DNA from: Eutypella sp. D-1
Taxonomy: Eukaryota; Ascomycota; Sordariomycetes; Xylariales; Diatrypaceae
Length of the DNA: 64,000 bases
Assembly: GCA_023313575.1 (NCBI GenBank)
Contig: JAJTTP010000005.1
Span: forward strand, 2,930,976 to 2,994,975
Reading direction: 5' to 3'
Shown: positions 49,719 to 61,200 of the stretch, in pieces
Numbering within the stretch: position 1 is the stretch's first letter
Layout of the letters: each line of letters begins with the position of its first letter
The notes under the pieces: generated by a model
The model's input: only the letters and a program-made list of their open reading frames with translations
Database searches by the model: none
Told to the model about the DNA's origin: nothing
Program-made: the position numbers and the translations under genes

Positions 49719-50984
49719 CATATAAGCAGGGTTGTGGTTTTAGTCTTTAGTATTTAATCTTAGTCAGACTAACTAATTAGTTTTAATTAAAAGGTTTAAC
49801 TAATTAAAGACTAATTTAATTAGTTAGTTAGTTGATTAAAATAACTAATTGACCAAATTTTATAAGGTATTTTTAAATGAAAATTAAATATTTATAAGTT
49901 ATTAATATATATATATATATATAAAAGTATGGTAAAATAAAATAGATATAATATAATATAATATAATGTAATGTAATGTAATGTAATAAAATAAAATATA
50001 ATGTAATGTAATAAAATAAAATATAATATAATAAAATATAATATAATATAATATAATATAATATAAATTATATAATATAAAAAAAATAAAATACAAAGAT
50101 AAAATAAACTATAATTAAATAAACTTTAATATAATAAATTAAACTATATAATATTATATTTCTTTTACGGTTTAAAATAAACAATTTATTTAAGTTAGTA
50201 TTTAATATTATTATTATTACAGGTTATAAATTACATATCATATATTTATATAACTAGTTTTAAAGTTAACAGTTTTATAGGTTTATGTATTAACCAAATA
50301 ATATATATAAACTAATTATAAACGAGATATAATATATAATTATTAATATTATTTTATAATAAGTATAATCGTAAATAAAATATAAAGTTATAAATTTAAA
50401 ATACTTTTATATTAAGTATTTTACTTCAGGGCGTTTTACTGCAAGGTGTTTTATTACAAAGCGTTTTGCTGTAAAATATCTTATTACAAGACGATATGTT
50501 ATAAAATACTTTATTATAAAATATTTTAATATAAAATAATCTGTTTTAAAGCCTTTTAATATAAAGCGATTTATTATATTATAATTTATTAAAACTTATT
50601 TAATTATAATATAGTTTATAATAATACTTCTTATTAAAAAACGATTTATAATTAAATCTTTATACCTTTTTTTTTACAATATATATATATATATTATTTA
50701 TATTATATAGGTTATTAAATATTAATATTAATTTAATAATTAAACTAATATTTAATTTATAATATTATATTATGTATTTAATTATTTAAAGGCTTTATTA
50801 TATTTTTAGTTAAAATCTTTAGTATTTTAGTCATTTTAGTAACTAACTAAAAATCTTTAATTAGTTTTAGTTAAAAGGGTTGATTAACTAATTTTGTTTT
50901 AGTCAGGGGGGTTGACTAACTAAGACTAAAGATTTTAGTCATTAGTCTAACTATTAGTTACTAAATCACAACCCTGCATATAAG
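49719..50984. mobile_element. hAT-like MITE, 1,250 bp, inserted in LINE B
   Basis: An exact 8-bp duplication CATATAAG flanks the element (49,719-49,726 and 50,977-50,984). Its termini are inverted: CAGGGTTGTG at the left end and CACAACCCTG at the right end, extended by further TTAGT/ACTAA words. Eight-base duplications with CAGGG-type ends are characteristic of hAT elements. The interior holds no transposase frame. It has an AT-rich low-complexity tract (TATAA/TGTAA repeats, 49,940-50,070) and a minisatellite-like stretch at about 50,410-50,580. It is probably non-autonomous. Confidence 0.88.
50410..50580. repeat. Imperfect short tandem repeat inside the MITE
   Basis: A unit of about 16-18 bp resembling GCGTTTTACTGCAAG is repeated about nine times with variation (GTGTTTTATTACAAA, GCGTTTTGCTGTAAA and so on). 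The variants differ mainly by transitions, and decay increases towards the right. Confidence 0.65.
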
Positions 50985-53900
50985 TTAAAATAACGGATAA
51001 TAAAAAATTTATTAAAATTTATTTAAAATATAACGTTTTTTTTTTACGGAAAATTAAAATTTTTAAACGTTATAAATATTTACGTACGTCCGCTAAAACC
51101 TTAATTTATAAAATATATAATTTCGACTTTTTATTTTTTTAAATATATATGTAATAAAAATTAATATCGTTAAATCGGTAAACGTATATATCGATTAAAC
51201 GAATTTTTATTTATTTTTTACGCTTTTCGAAAATTAAAAATCTTTTAATAAGCGATATATCGGAGGAGGTTTCAACGCGGTATATTAAACGTAATAACCG
51301 GTTTACCGTCATTATAAAGGATTAAGTATTAAAATAATAAAATAAATACAAATATAATTATTTAATATTTTTAATTTAAAAACGTTTATTTATATAATAA
51401 ATAATATATTAAATTTTATTTTATTTAATATTTTATAAATAACGTCGGCGGTCGATAATAATTTATATACCGGTTCCGATTATTATATTATAATAACCGA
51501 ATTACCGGTAAATTTATCGGAAAAAGCTTTATATACCCGGTTTAACTTTTTTAAAAAGGCCCGGTTATAATCTTTTTAAGTAATATATTTTTATTAAAAA
51601 TAGGACCCGGAAAACCTTTTTTTTATAATGTACCCGACGTTTAAAATAAAAACGGAGGTATTTATTAACGTTTTATTAAAAATGCTAAAGTAAGTTATAA
51701 ACGTTACGGGTAAACTGTAATATAACCGCGGTTATAATACGATATAATAAAATAAAAAGTATAACGAAGTTATTACCCGATTTAAACGCGTTTTCCGTAC
51801 GGGCGATAATATTTAAAAATTAGCCCGTATTTAGTAAAAAGTAATATAATAAATTAAAAAATAATATTAAAATAAATTTATCGTAAAAGGTAATAATAAT
51901 AAAAACATTGTTAAAATTATCGGATAATATAAATTTAAAAATAACTTCCGGTCGCTATTAATAAAAAACGGGGATAAAATAATTATAAATATATAAAAAA
52001 ATTAATTTATTACGTTATAAAATTTTAATCTTTTAAATAATAGGCGGAAATATTATAAATTTTTAATAATTATTATAACTATATGATTAAAATAAGTTTA
52101 ATTACGAAAAGGTATAATAAATTTATTTTAGTTTTTTATAAAACTTTCGGGTATTAATAACGGAAATAAAAAACGCGTATATTTACACTTTATTTATAGC
52201 ATTTAATAAAAACGGGTTAATAATTATATTATTATAATTAGTTTAATTAATAATCGGTAAAACGGTACGTATATTATATAAAATATGTTTACGTTATAAT
52301 TATTACTTTTAAATATTTAAAATAACGGAGGTTATTATATTTCCGAAAAAAAATAAGTTTAATTTTATTAAATTTAAATTATAAAAACTTATATTTTTAT
52401 TTTTATATTTGAATAAAAAGCTTAAAAGATTAATAACTAAACGTATAATAATATAAATTTTACGTTATAAAATATTTTACCCGTAATAATTCGGCGTTTT
52501 TCTTTAAACAATTAACAGTTAACCTAGTTATTTATATTATTTATAATGTTAAATAGGCATTTATTTACGGGGATATCGTGTCGTTATTAATTATAAATAT
52601 ATTAAAAAAAGTTTAATATTATTTTACGTAACTGTTTTATTTTTCGATTAAAATAATAAAAATAAAATATAAAATTTATATAATAAGTAGATTTTTTTAT
52701 AACGGATCGGTAAGTTATTATATGCATAAAAAACGTTATTATCGACCCGATCCTTTTATTTTATAACGTATTATAAAAATCTTTTATATTGTTTATTTTT
52801 TTATGCTATATATCGAATTAATATTACGAGAAAACCTTATATTTAATATTAAGTTTAAATATATAAATAATATCGTTATTATATGCACCGGTTTAATAAC
52901 TTTTTATACGGCCGTTACTTTAATTACCGATATAAAAAATGTATTTAATTAAGGAAAAGATAATATATTATTTTTTAATTTAGTAAAATATAAGCTTAAA
53001 TATTTTTATAAAAGTAAAACTTTTAAAATCGATATAGTTATTATTATTAATAAAGTTTTTAAAGTTAAGGCTTTAATAAGCGTAATCCGGTAATTAAATG
53101 TTTTTTTTAATTTATAATTTAATTTTAAAAAATACGTTATTAAATAAAATAATAAAACGTTACAGGTAATTAATTATATATAATATTTTAATAAAGTTAT
53201 TTATAGCTTTTCTTTTTAAATAAAGCCGTTAAAGTTATTAAAACTTACGTAATACCGATCGTAATTTATGCCGCGGAGGTTTAATAATTAAATTTATAAC
53301 GTTTCTTAATTAAAAACGTATTTAAATTAATTAATATTAAAATAGGTTTATTTATAAATAAATTAAATAAGTTATTAAAGGTTACCGTTAAAATTACGTT
53401 TCATATTTAACGTATTATTTATATTATTATTTTTTATAAAAAGTCGGGGATATTATTAATTAAAATATCTTTTACGTAAATTAAATTAAGATATTCGGTA
53501 CGTTTCCGAAAGTTAAATAAAAATTATCCCGTAATTACCCGTTTATTTTATTTTTAAAAAAAAGAATCGATACGTTTATAATTTACCGATATAACCCCGG
53601 CTTATTTTTATTTATTCATTTTTATAAAACGATAACCGTTATTATTTTTACCTTTTTTTCAAATGAAAATAAAAATATTAAAATATATAAAAAGTAGTTA
53701 TTTTCCTTTTTATTAACGGATTTAGTTATTTATTTTAATAATTTTAAAGTTATATTTTATTAAAATAAGAAACGTAACTCTTTTTATACCGTTTATAAAC
53801 TTTTAACTTAAATAAAAGTTTTCGACGGAGAAATTATAACTGTATATAAAGCGGCCAAATAAATTTAAAAAAACTGGTATAATTTTAACCCTCCGGTAAC

Positions 53901-54860
53901 CGGTTTATATTTTTATATTAATAATATAACGGTTATCCGAAGCGTTTTTCATTATTTATCCGATAATTTTTAAACCGATTTTTTAACTTTTTACGAAACG
54001 GTTTTTTATATGCGTTTATATACTATTTTTATTTAATAAATACCGGGATATAAAAATATCGACGGTAATAAGGTTATAAATGTTTAAGTTAAGTTTAAAA
54101 CTGTTTAATATTTTAATTACGGCAATATTATAATTTTAACCTATTTTAAACGTATTATAAAAAAATGGTATAAATTCTTTTGTTTTATATAATAGCTTCG
54201 AAATACTTTTTTATTATATATACGATAAGATTTACTATATAAAATATTTTCGCCCGAATTTTCTTTTTACGCTTAATATTATATTATTTTTTTATAAAAC
54301 GGTCGGGTTATAATAATTTTACCTAATATTATAAACGTTTTAAATATAATATATTTTATTTTTATTAGTACGGAAAAAAAAACCGTCGGTTATATTTTTA
54401 ATTACGATATTACGAAAAATATCTTTTATTTTTTAATTTAACCCGGTTATAAAGCGATTTAACTTTTTAATTATAAAAGTTATTTCGTTTTTTTAACCTT
54501 TTTTAATAAGGTTAAACTTTATTCGACGGGTTAAAACGGCGCGTAATAAAATATAATAAGTTTTAAAACTTTTTATAATAAGTAATAAGTAAAATAACCG
54601 AGGTATAACCCGAAGGAAGATTCGGAAATGGTAAAACCTTAGCCGAGAGATAGCTATAAGTAAATAGTAATCGGTAAAGGATTTCCTATGTTAACCGCAA
54701 CACGCTAATACGGCCTCGGCCTACTCCAGCCGTCTTATACATTATACAGTGTTAGCACCTGGCCATTATAGGTATAACCCTGCCTATAACCTTATATGTA
54801 AATAGCCTTAAATAATATGGTCCACCCGGACGTAAAATAAATTATTATCATTATTATTAT

Positions 54861-57800
54861 AAAAAAGTTTATTTATCGTATAAGTTTTATATTTTATTTT
54901 TATTATTTTAATCGGAAAATAAAACGGTTACGTATAATCATATTAAAAGCTTTTAATACGTTTATAATTAATAACGACGTAATATCTTTATAAATAAATA
55001 CTTATGTAATATCGTAAATAATATATATAACTAAATCGACCGTTAATTCTTTAATAAAAGCACCGAATTATTACATGGAAAATATTTTATAACGTAAAGT
55101 TTATATTATTATACGCTTAATTACTAGCTTTTTAAACCTTTTATTTAAATAAAAAAATAAGGATATAAATTATTACGATTTAAATTTAATAAAATCCGAT
55201 TTATTTATTTTAAAAAGCATAATTATTTTTACAGTTTTAAAAACTTAAACATAATAGTTATAATATAAACACGTTTTATAAAATATACGCACCGTTTTGC
55301 CGATTATTAATTAAATTAATATTAATAATATTATTATTAATTTATTTTTATTAAATGCTATAAACGGCGTCCGGATATAAACATTTTCCGCTTTTATTAT
55401 TAATATTTTAAAGTTTTACGGAAAATTAAAATAAATTTATTATACGCTTTTATAATTAAGCTCGTTTTAATTTTATAACTATAAAAGTTATTAAAAATTT
55501 ACGATAGCCTTATTAACCGCTTATAAAATTAATACTTTATAATGTAATAAATTAAAATTTTTTTTTATATCGGTAATTATTTTATCCCCGTTTTTTATTA
55601 ATAATAAACGGAAATTATTTTTATTTTTATAAGCTTTTATAATAAGCTTATCCTAATATTATCTTTTAACTTAACATAGCATTTTTTTAAAAATTTTAAT
55701 AAGCTTTTAAATTTTTTCCGTAACGCCCGCCCGGTAAACGCGGTGTAAATAAGTAATAACCTTTTTATAATCCTCGTTTTATTAAATAATATCCCGGCCA
55801 TAATTATATCGTAATTTACTTATAACCTTTATAACCTATTTTAACATTTTTAATAAAACGTTAATAAATGCTTTTGTTTTTATTTTAAACGCTAACTATA
55901 AAAAAAAAGGTTACCGGGGTTTTACTTTTAATAAAAATAAATTAATTAAAAAATAATATAACCGGGCTTTTTCGGGAAAATAAAACCGGGCATATAAAGC
56001 TTTTTTTAATAAGTTTACCGGTAATTCAGTTATTATAATATAATAATTAAAACCGGTATATAAGTTATTATTAACCGTTATTATCGTTTGTAAAATATTA
56101 AATAAAATTAAATTTAATATATTACTTATTATATAAATAAAAACTTTTAAGTTAAAAATATCGAATAATTATGTTTTTATTTATTTTATTATTTTAATAT
56201 TTAAACTTTTATAACGGTAATAACTTAATTATTACGTTTAATATACCGCATTAAAATCTTTTCCGATATACCGCTTATTAAATAATTTTTAAGTTTAAAA
56301 AAATATAAAAAGTAAATAACAGTTTATTTAATCGATATAAATATTAACTAATTTAACGTTATTAATTTTTATTACGTATATATTTAAAAAAATAAGAAGC
56401 CGTAATTACGTAATTTATAAATTAAAGTTTTACTATATATATATAAATATTCACGGTATTTAAAAAACCTAATTTTCCGTAAAGAAAAACGTTATATTTT
56501 AAATAAGTTTTAATTAATTTTTTATTATTTATTATTTTAATTTATGCTTACGGCTTTTATATTAATATAATATCGGCTTTAATTTTAATTATTATATTTA
56601 AAATAATATTATATATTACCGGGGTTTTACGGATATTAATTTAAATAATGTAAAAACGATTTTTTATCCGTAAATATTACGCCGTAAGCTATAATTTATA
56701 ATTTTTATTAATCCCTTTTTTTAAAAAAAAAAACCGGAGCGGGCGTAAATAATAAAAAATATTATTAATTCGGACGGTAAATTTACTATATTTATTTTTT
56801 TTAATAATTATTCAATAATAGCGGCTTTTTATATCGCGGAAATAAATATAACTATATTATGTTATAACGTTTTAGCCTGTAAAAAAGCTATTCTTTTTTT
56901 AGTTTGTTATTTTTTCCGCTTATTATGTAAGGAATTTTAAGGAATGGCCAGATTTTAATCTTTTTATTTCGTTAAAAAAGGTTTTATTATTATTTTTGTT
57001 TTTATTATTAAATTTGGATTTATATTCGGATTAGCCGATATCCGGGTAATAACTATTTTAATCGGCGTTTATTAGGTTATTATTCGTAAAGGATAATAAA
57101 AGGTAAAATTCCGATCGTTATAAAAAGGTTGGTTAAGGTTAAAGTTAAAGCGTTTAAGGTTTTAAGGTTAACGTGGTAATAATTACTTTAAGTTTTTAAA
57201 GTGTTTACGTAAATACTTCGGGAAGTTTTTAAGCTTTTTAAGCTAGTAAGGCTTAGTCTTTTATTATAATATCGGCCGTTATTTTTATTATTATTTATAT
57301 AACTTTTAAATATTATAGCTTTTTTAAATAGTTAATAAATATAAAATAAACGGAAATAAATTTAATAATTTATTTTTGTTTAATAAATCGGGTAAAACAT
57401 AAAAAACCGTTATAGATATAAAAGCTTTTATAATTAAAGTATTTAAAATAAGCTTAATATATTTTTAAATCGTTATAAACCTTCCGGTTATACCGTTTAT
57501 ACCTTTCGAATTTATTATAATTACGTTTATTATAAAAGTTTAAATAACGGTTACATTATATAATTTTTAAAGTTTTCTTTTTAAATTTAACCGGTTAAAA
57601 TTAAAAACTTTAAAGCTTTTAATTTTACGAAAACAATTAATTATTTATTTTTAAAGCGGGGATTTTAATATAAAACGGTTAATTTTATAAAAATTAATAA
57701 ATTTTAAATTAAATTATGTAATAATCTTATATTAAATAATATCGTTAACCGCTTTCGATCCGTTACCGGTATAAAAAGTTTTAAGTACTTTTTATAAAAT

Positions 57801-58223
57801 ATATAAAAATTATTATTTAAATTTTTTAAAATATATATTTATTTTATTTAAAGCGGTAAAACGGTTTTATATATATGAACGGGTTATTTTATTTTTAATT
57901 ATAAATGCTTAATTTATTTTAATCTTTTACGCTTTTATAATTTCCGTTAAATCGACGCTTAAAAGTTTTACCATAATTACTTTAACGTTTACGGGCTTAA
58001 ATAATATTTATTCGTAATTCTTTTTTAATTTAAAAAAAAAGTAACGGTTTAAATATTAACTTAAATCCTTTTTAATTTAGATTTTCCAGCTAAGGGGGGG
58101 TAAAAATACTTTTATTTCCGTAAAAATTAGTTATTATCGTTTTTATCGTTATTGCATTTTCCGCAATTAAATTAATATATAATCGCTTTTTATTAATCCC
58201 GTTATTACTGTTACGTTTATATA
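54861..58223 (-). mobile_element. LINE copy E, lacking its 3' third and the 5' 0.8 kb
   Basis: It is homologous to copy C from about 45,215 to 48,633, in the same orientation. The left boundary abuts the tail of LINE B, and about 2.2 kb of the LINE 3' end is absent. The right boundary, at CGTTTATATATA, meets the 3' tail of copy F. The RT catalytic box lies in the missing part. It is heavily RIP-mutated. Confidence 0.75.
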
Positions 58224-61200
58224 TAATAATAATGATAATGATGTATTTTACGTCCGGGTGGACCATGCTATTTAGGGTTATCTATTTGTAAGCCTATATA
58301 TAAGGCTATACTTAAGGTAGCTAGGTGCCGATATTATATAATGTATAAAACGGTTAAAATAAGTCTGTCCGAAGATAGGCCGTATTAACGTGTTACGGTT
58401 AATATAAAAAATCCTCCGTTATTTATTATTTACTTATAGCTATTTTTTAATTAAGGCTTTATTATTTATCTCCGAATCTTTTAAGTTATATTTTAGTTAT
58501 TTTACCCGTTACTTATTATAAATAATTTTAAAACTTACCGTATTTTATTACATGCTTAGTTTTTAATCCGACATTAAATAAGGTTTAGCCTTATCGAAAA
58601 AAGTTAAAAAAACGAGATAATATTTATGGTTAAAAAGTTAAATCGTTTTATAACCGGGTTAAATTAAAAAATAAAAGGTATTTTTTATAATGTTATAATC
58701 GAAAATATAACCGGTAATTCTTTTTTTTCCGTACCGGTATAAATAAAACGTATTATATTTAAACCGTTAATAATATTTAATAAAATCGTTATAACCCGAT
58801 TATTTTATAAGGAGGTGGTATAATATTAAACATAAAAAGGAAAATTTAAGCAAAGGTTTTTTATACGGTAAGTTTTATCGTATATATAACGGGGAAATAT
58901 TTTGGAATTATTATTTAACGAAAAAAAGTTTACGTTTTTTTTTTTATAATACGTTTAAAATAGGTTAAGGTTATAATACCGCCGGAGTTAAGGTATTAAG
59001 TAGCCCCGAGTTTAATTTAAACGTTTACGGCTTTATTGCTGTCGATATTTTTATACCCCGGTATTTATTAAATGGAAAAAGTAAATAAACGTATACGGGA
59101 AACCGTTTCGTAAAAAACCAGAAAATCGGTTTAAAAGTTATTAAATAAATAGCCGAAAAGGTTTCGAATAATTACCGTATTATCGATATAAAGGTATAAG
59201 TTAATTACCGGGGGGTTAAAATTGTATCAGGTTTTTTATATTTATTATACCGTTTTATACGCGGTTATTATTTTTTTATCGAAAACTTTTATTTAAATTA
59301 AAAGTTCGTAAACGGTATAAAGGAATTTACGTTTATTATTTTAATAAAATATAAATCCTTAGCTTATATAATTAATTTTAAAGCTATTAAAATAAATAAT
59401 TAAATCCGTTAATAAAAAGGAGGATAATTATTTTTTATATATTTTAATACCTTTATTTTTATTAAAAAAGAAAAATATAAATAATAATGGTTAACGTTTT
59501 ATAAAAAGAAATAAACGTAAATAGGCCGGGGTTATATCGGTAAGTTATAAACGTATTAACCATTTTTTTTAAAATAAGATAAACGGGTAATTACGGGATA
59601 ATTTTTATTTAACGTCCGAAAACGTATTAAATGTTTTAATTTAATTTATATAAGGAATATTTTTATTAATAATATCCCTAATTCCTTATAAAGGATAATA
59701 ATATAAATAGTACGTTAAACGGGTAACGCGGTTTTAATAGCGATTTTAAATAATTCATTTAATTTATTTATAAATAGGCTTATTTTAATATCAGCTAATT
59801 TAAATACGTTTCTAATTAAAAAGCGTTAAAGTTTTAATTATTAGGTTTTTACGGCATATATTACGATCGGTACCACGTAAATTTTAACGGCTTTAACGGT
59901 TTTATTTAAAAAGGATCCGTATATAACTTTATTAAAATATTATATATAATTAACTATTTATAACGTTTTATTATTTTATTTAATAATATGTTTTTTAAAA
60001 TTAAATTATAAGTTAAAAAAAACGTTAAATTACCGGATTATTTTCGTTAAAGCTTTAATTTCGAAAGCGTTACCGATAATAATAATTACGTTAATTTTAA
60101 AGGTTTTACTTTTATAAAAATGTTTAAATTTATATTTTATTAAATTAAAAAATAAAATATTATTTCTTTTTTATTTAAATACGTTTTTTATATCGGTGGT
60201 TAAAACGGCGGTTATGTAAAAGATTATCGGGCCGGTACGTAAGATAATAATATCGTTTACATATTTAAACCTGGTATTAAATATCGGTTTTTTTCGTAAT
60301 ATTAGCTCGATATATAATATAAAAAAAATAAGAAATATTAAAAATCCTTAAAGTATATTATAAAATAAAGGAATAAAGTTAATAATAATATTTTCTATAC
60401 GTATAACCGCCCGTTAATCCGTTATAAAAAAATCCATTTATCGTATAAATTTTATATTTTATTTTTATTATTTTAAATAAAAAATAAGGCGATTATATAA
60501 AACGGCGTTAAAAGCATTTAATACGTTTATTATTAATAATAAAGCGACATTTTCGCAAATAAACGCCTATTTAACGTTATAAATAATGTAAATAACTAAA
60601 TTAATTATTAAATTTTTTAAAAAAACACCGAATTATTATAAATAAAATATTTTATAACGTAATATTTATATTATTATATATTTAATTATTAACTTTTTTA
60701 ATCCTTTATTTAAATAAAAAAGTAATAATATAAATTTTTATAATTTAAATTTAATAAAATCGGATTTGCTTATTTTTTAAAAGCATAATAATTTTTATTA
60801 TTTTAAAAACTTAAAAGTAATAATTATAATAAAAACATGTTTTATATAATATATATATTATTTCGTTTATAATTAATTAAATTAATTATAATAATATAAT
60901 TATTAATCCGTTTTTATTAAATGCCGTAAATAATATCCGTATATATATATCTTCCGTTTCCGTTATTAATATTTAAAGGTTTTATAAAAGGTTAAAATAA
61001 ATTTATTACGCGTTTTCGTAATTAAGCTTATTTTAATCCTATGGTTATAATAATTATTAAAGGTTTATAACGTTCCCGCCGGTAATTTAAAAAATTAATA
61101 TTTTATAGCGTAATAAATTAATTTTTCTTTCCGTATCGGTAACCATTTTATTTCCGTTTTTTATTAATAATAAACGGAAATTATTTTTATATTTATATTA

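Larger units (their letters stand above)
34056..54860 (+). mobile_element. LINE copy B, host of nested insertions
   Basis: Four separated segments belong to one LINE: 34,056-34,683, 42,228-43,023, 49,482-49,726 and 50,985-54,860. Each break is closed by a target-site duplication (5 bp CTTTA/TTTTA, 14 bp TTATTAATACCGGT, 8 bp CATATAAG). The summed length is about 5.5 kb, which equals the 6.4-kb full element less about 0.83 kb missing at its 5' end. The 3' end at 54,815-54,860 is GGTCCACCCGGACGT plus a TTATTATCATTATTATTAT tail. The RT catalytic motif has decayed to YINN (52,860-52,871). Confidence 0.8.

Noticed and set aside
49902..50096. Minus-strand frame made of Y, I, L and F
   Set aside because: It is a translation of the TATAA/TGTAA low-complexity tract inside the MITE.
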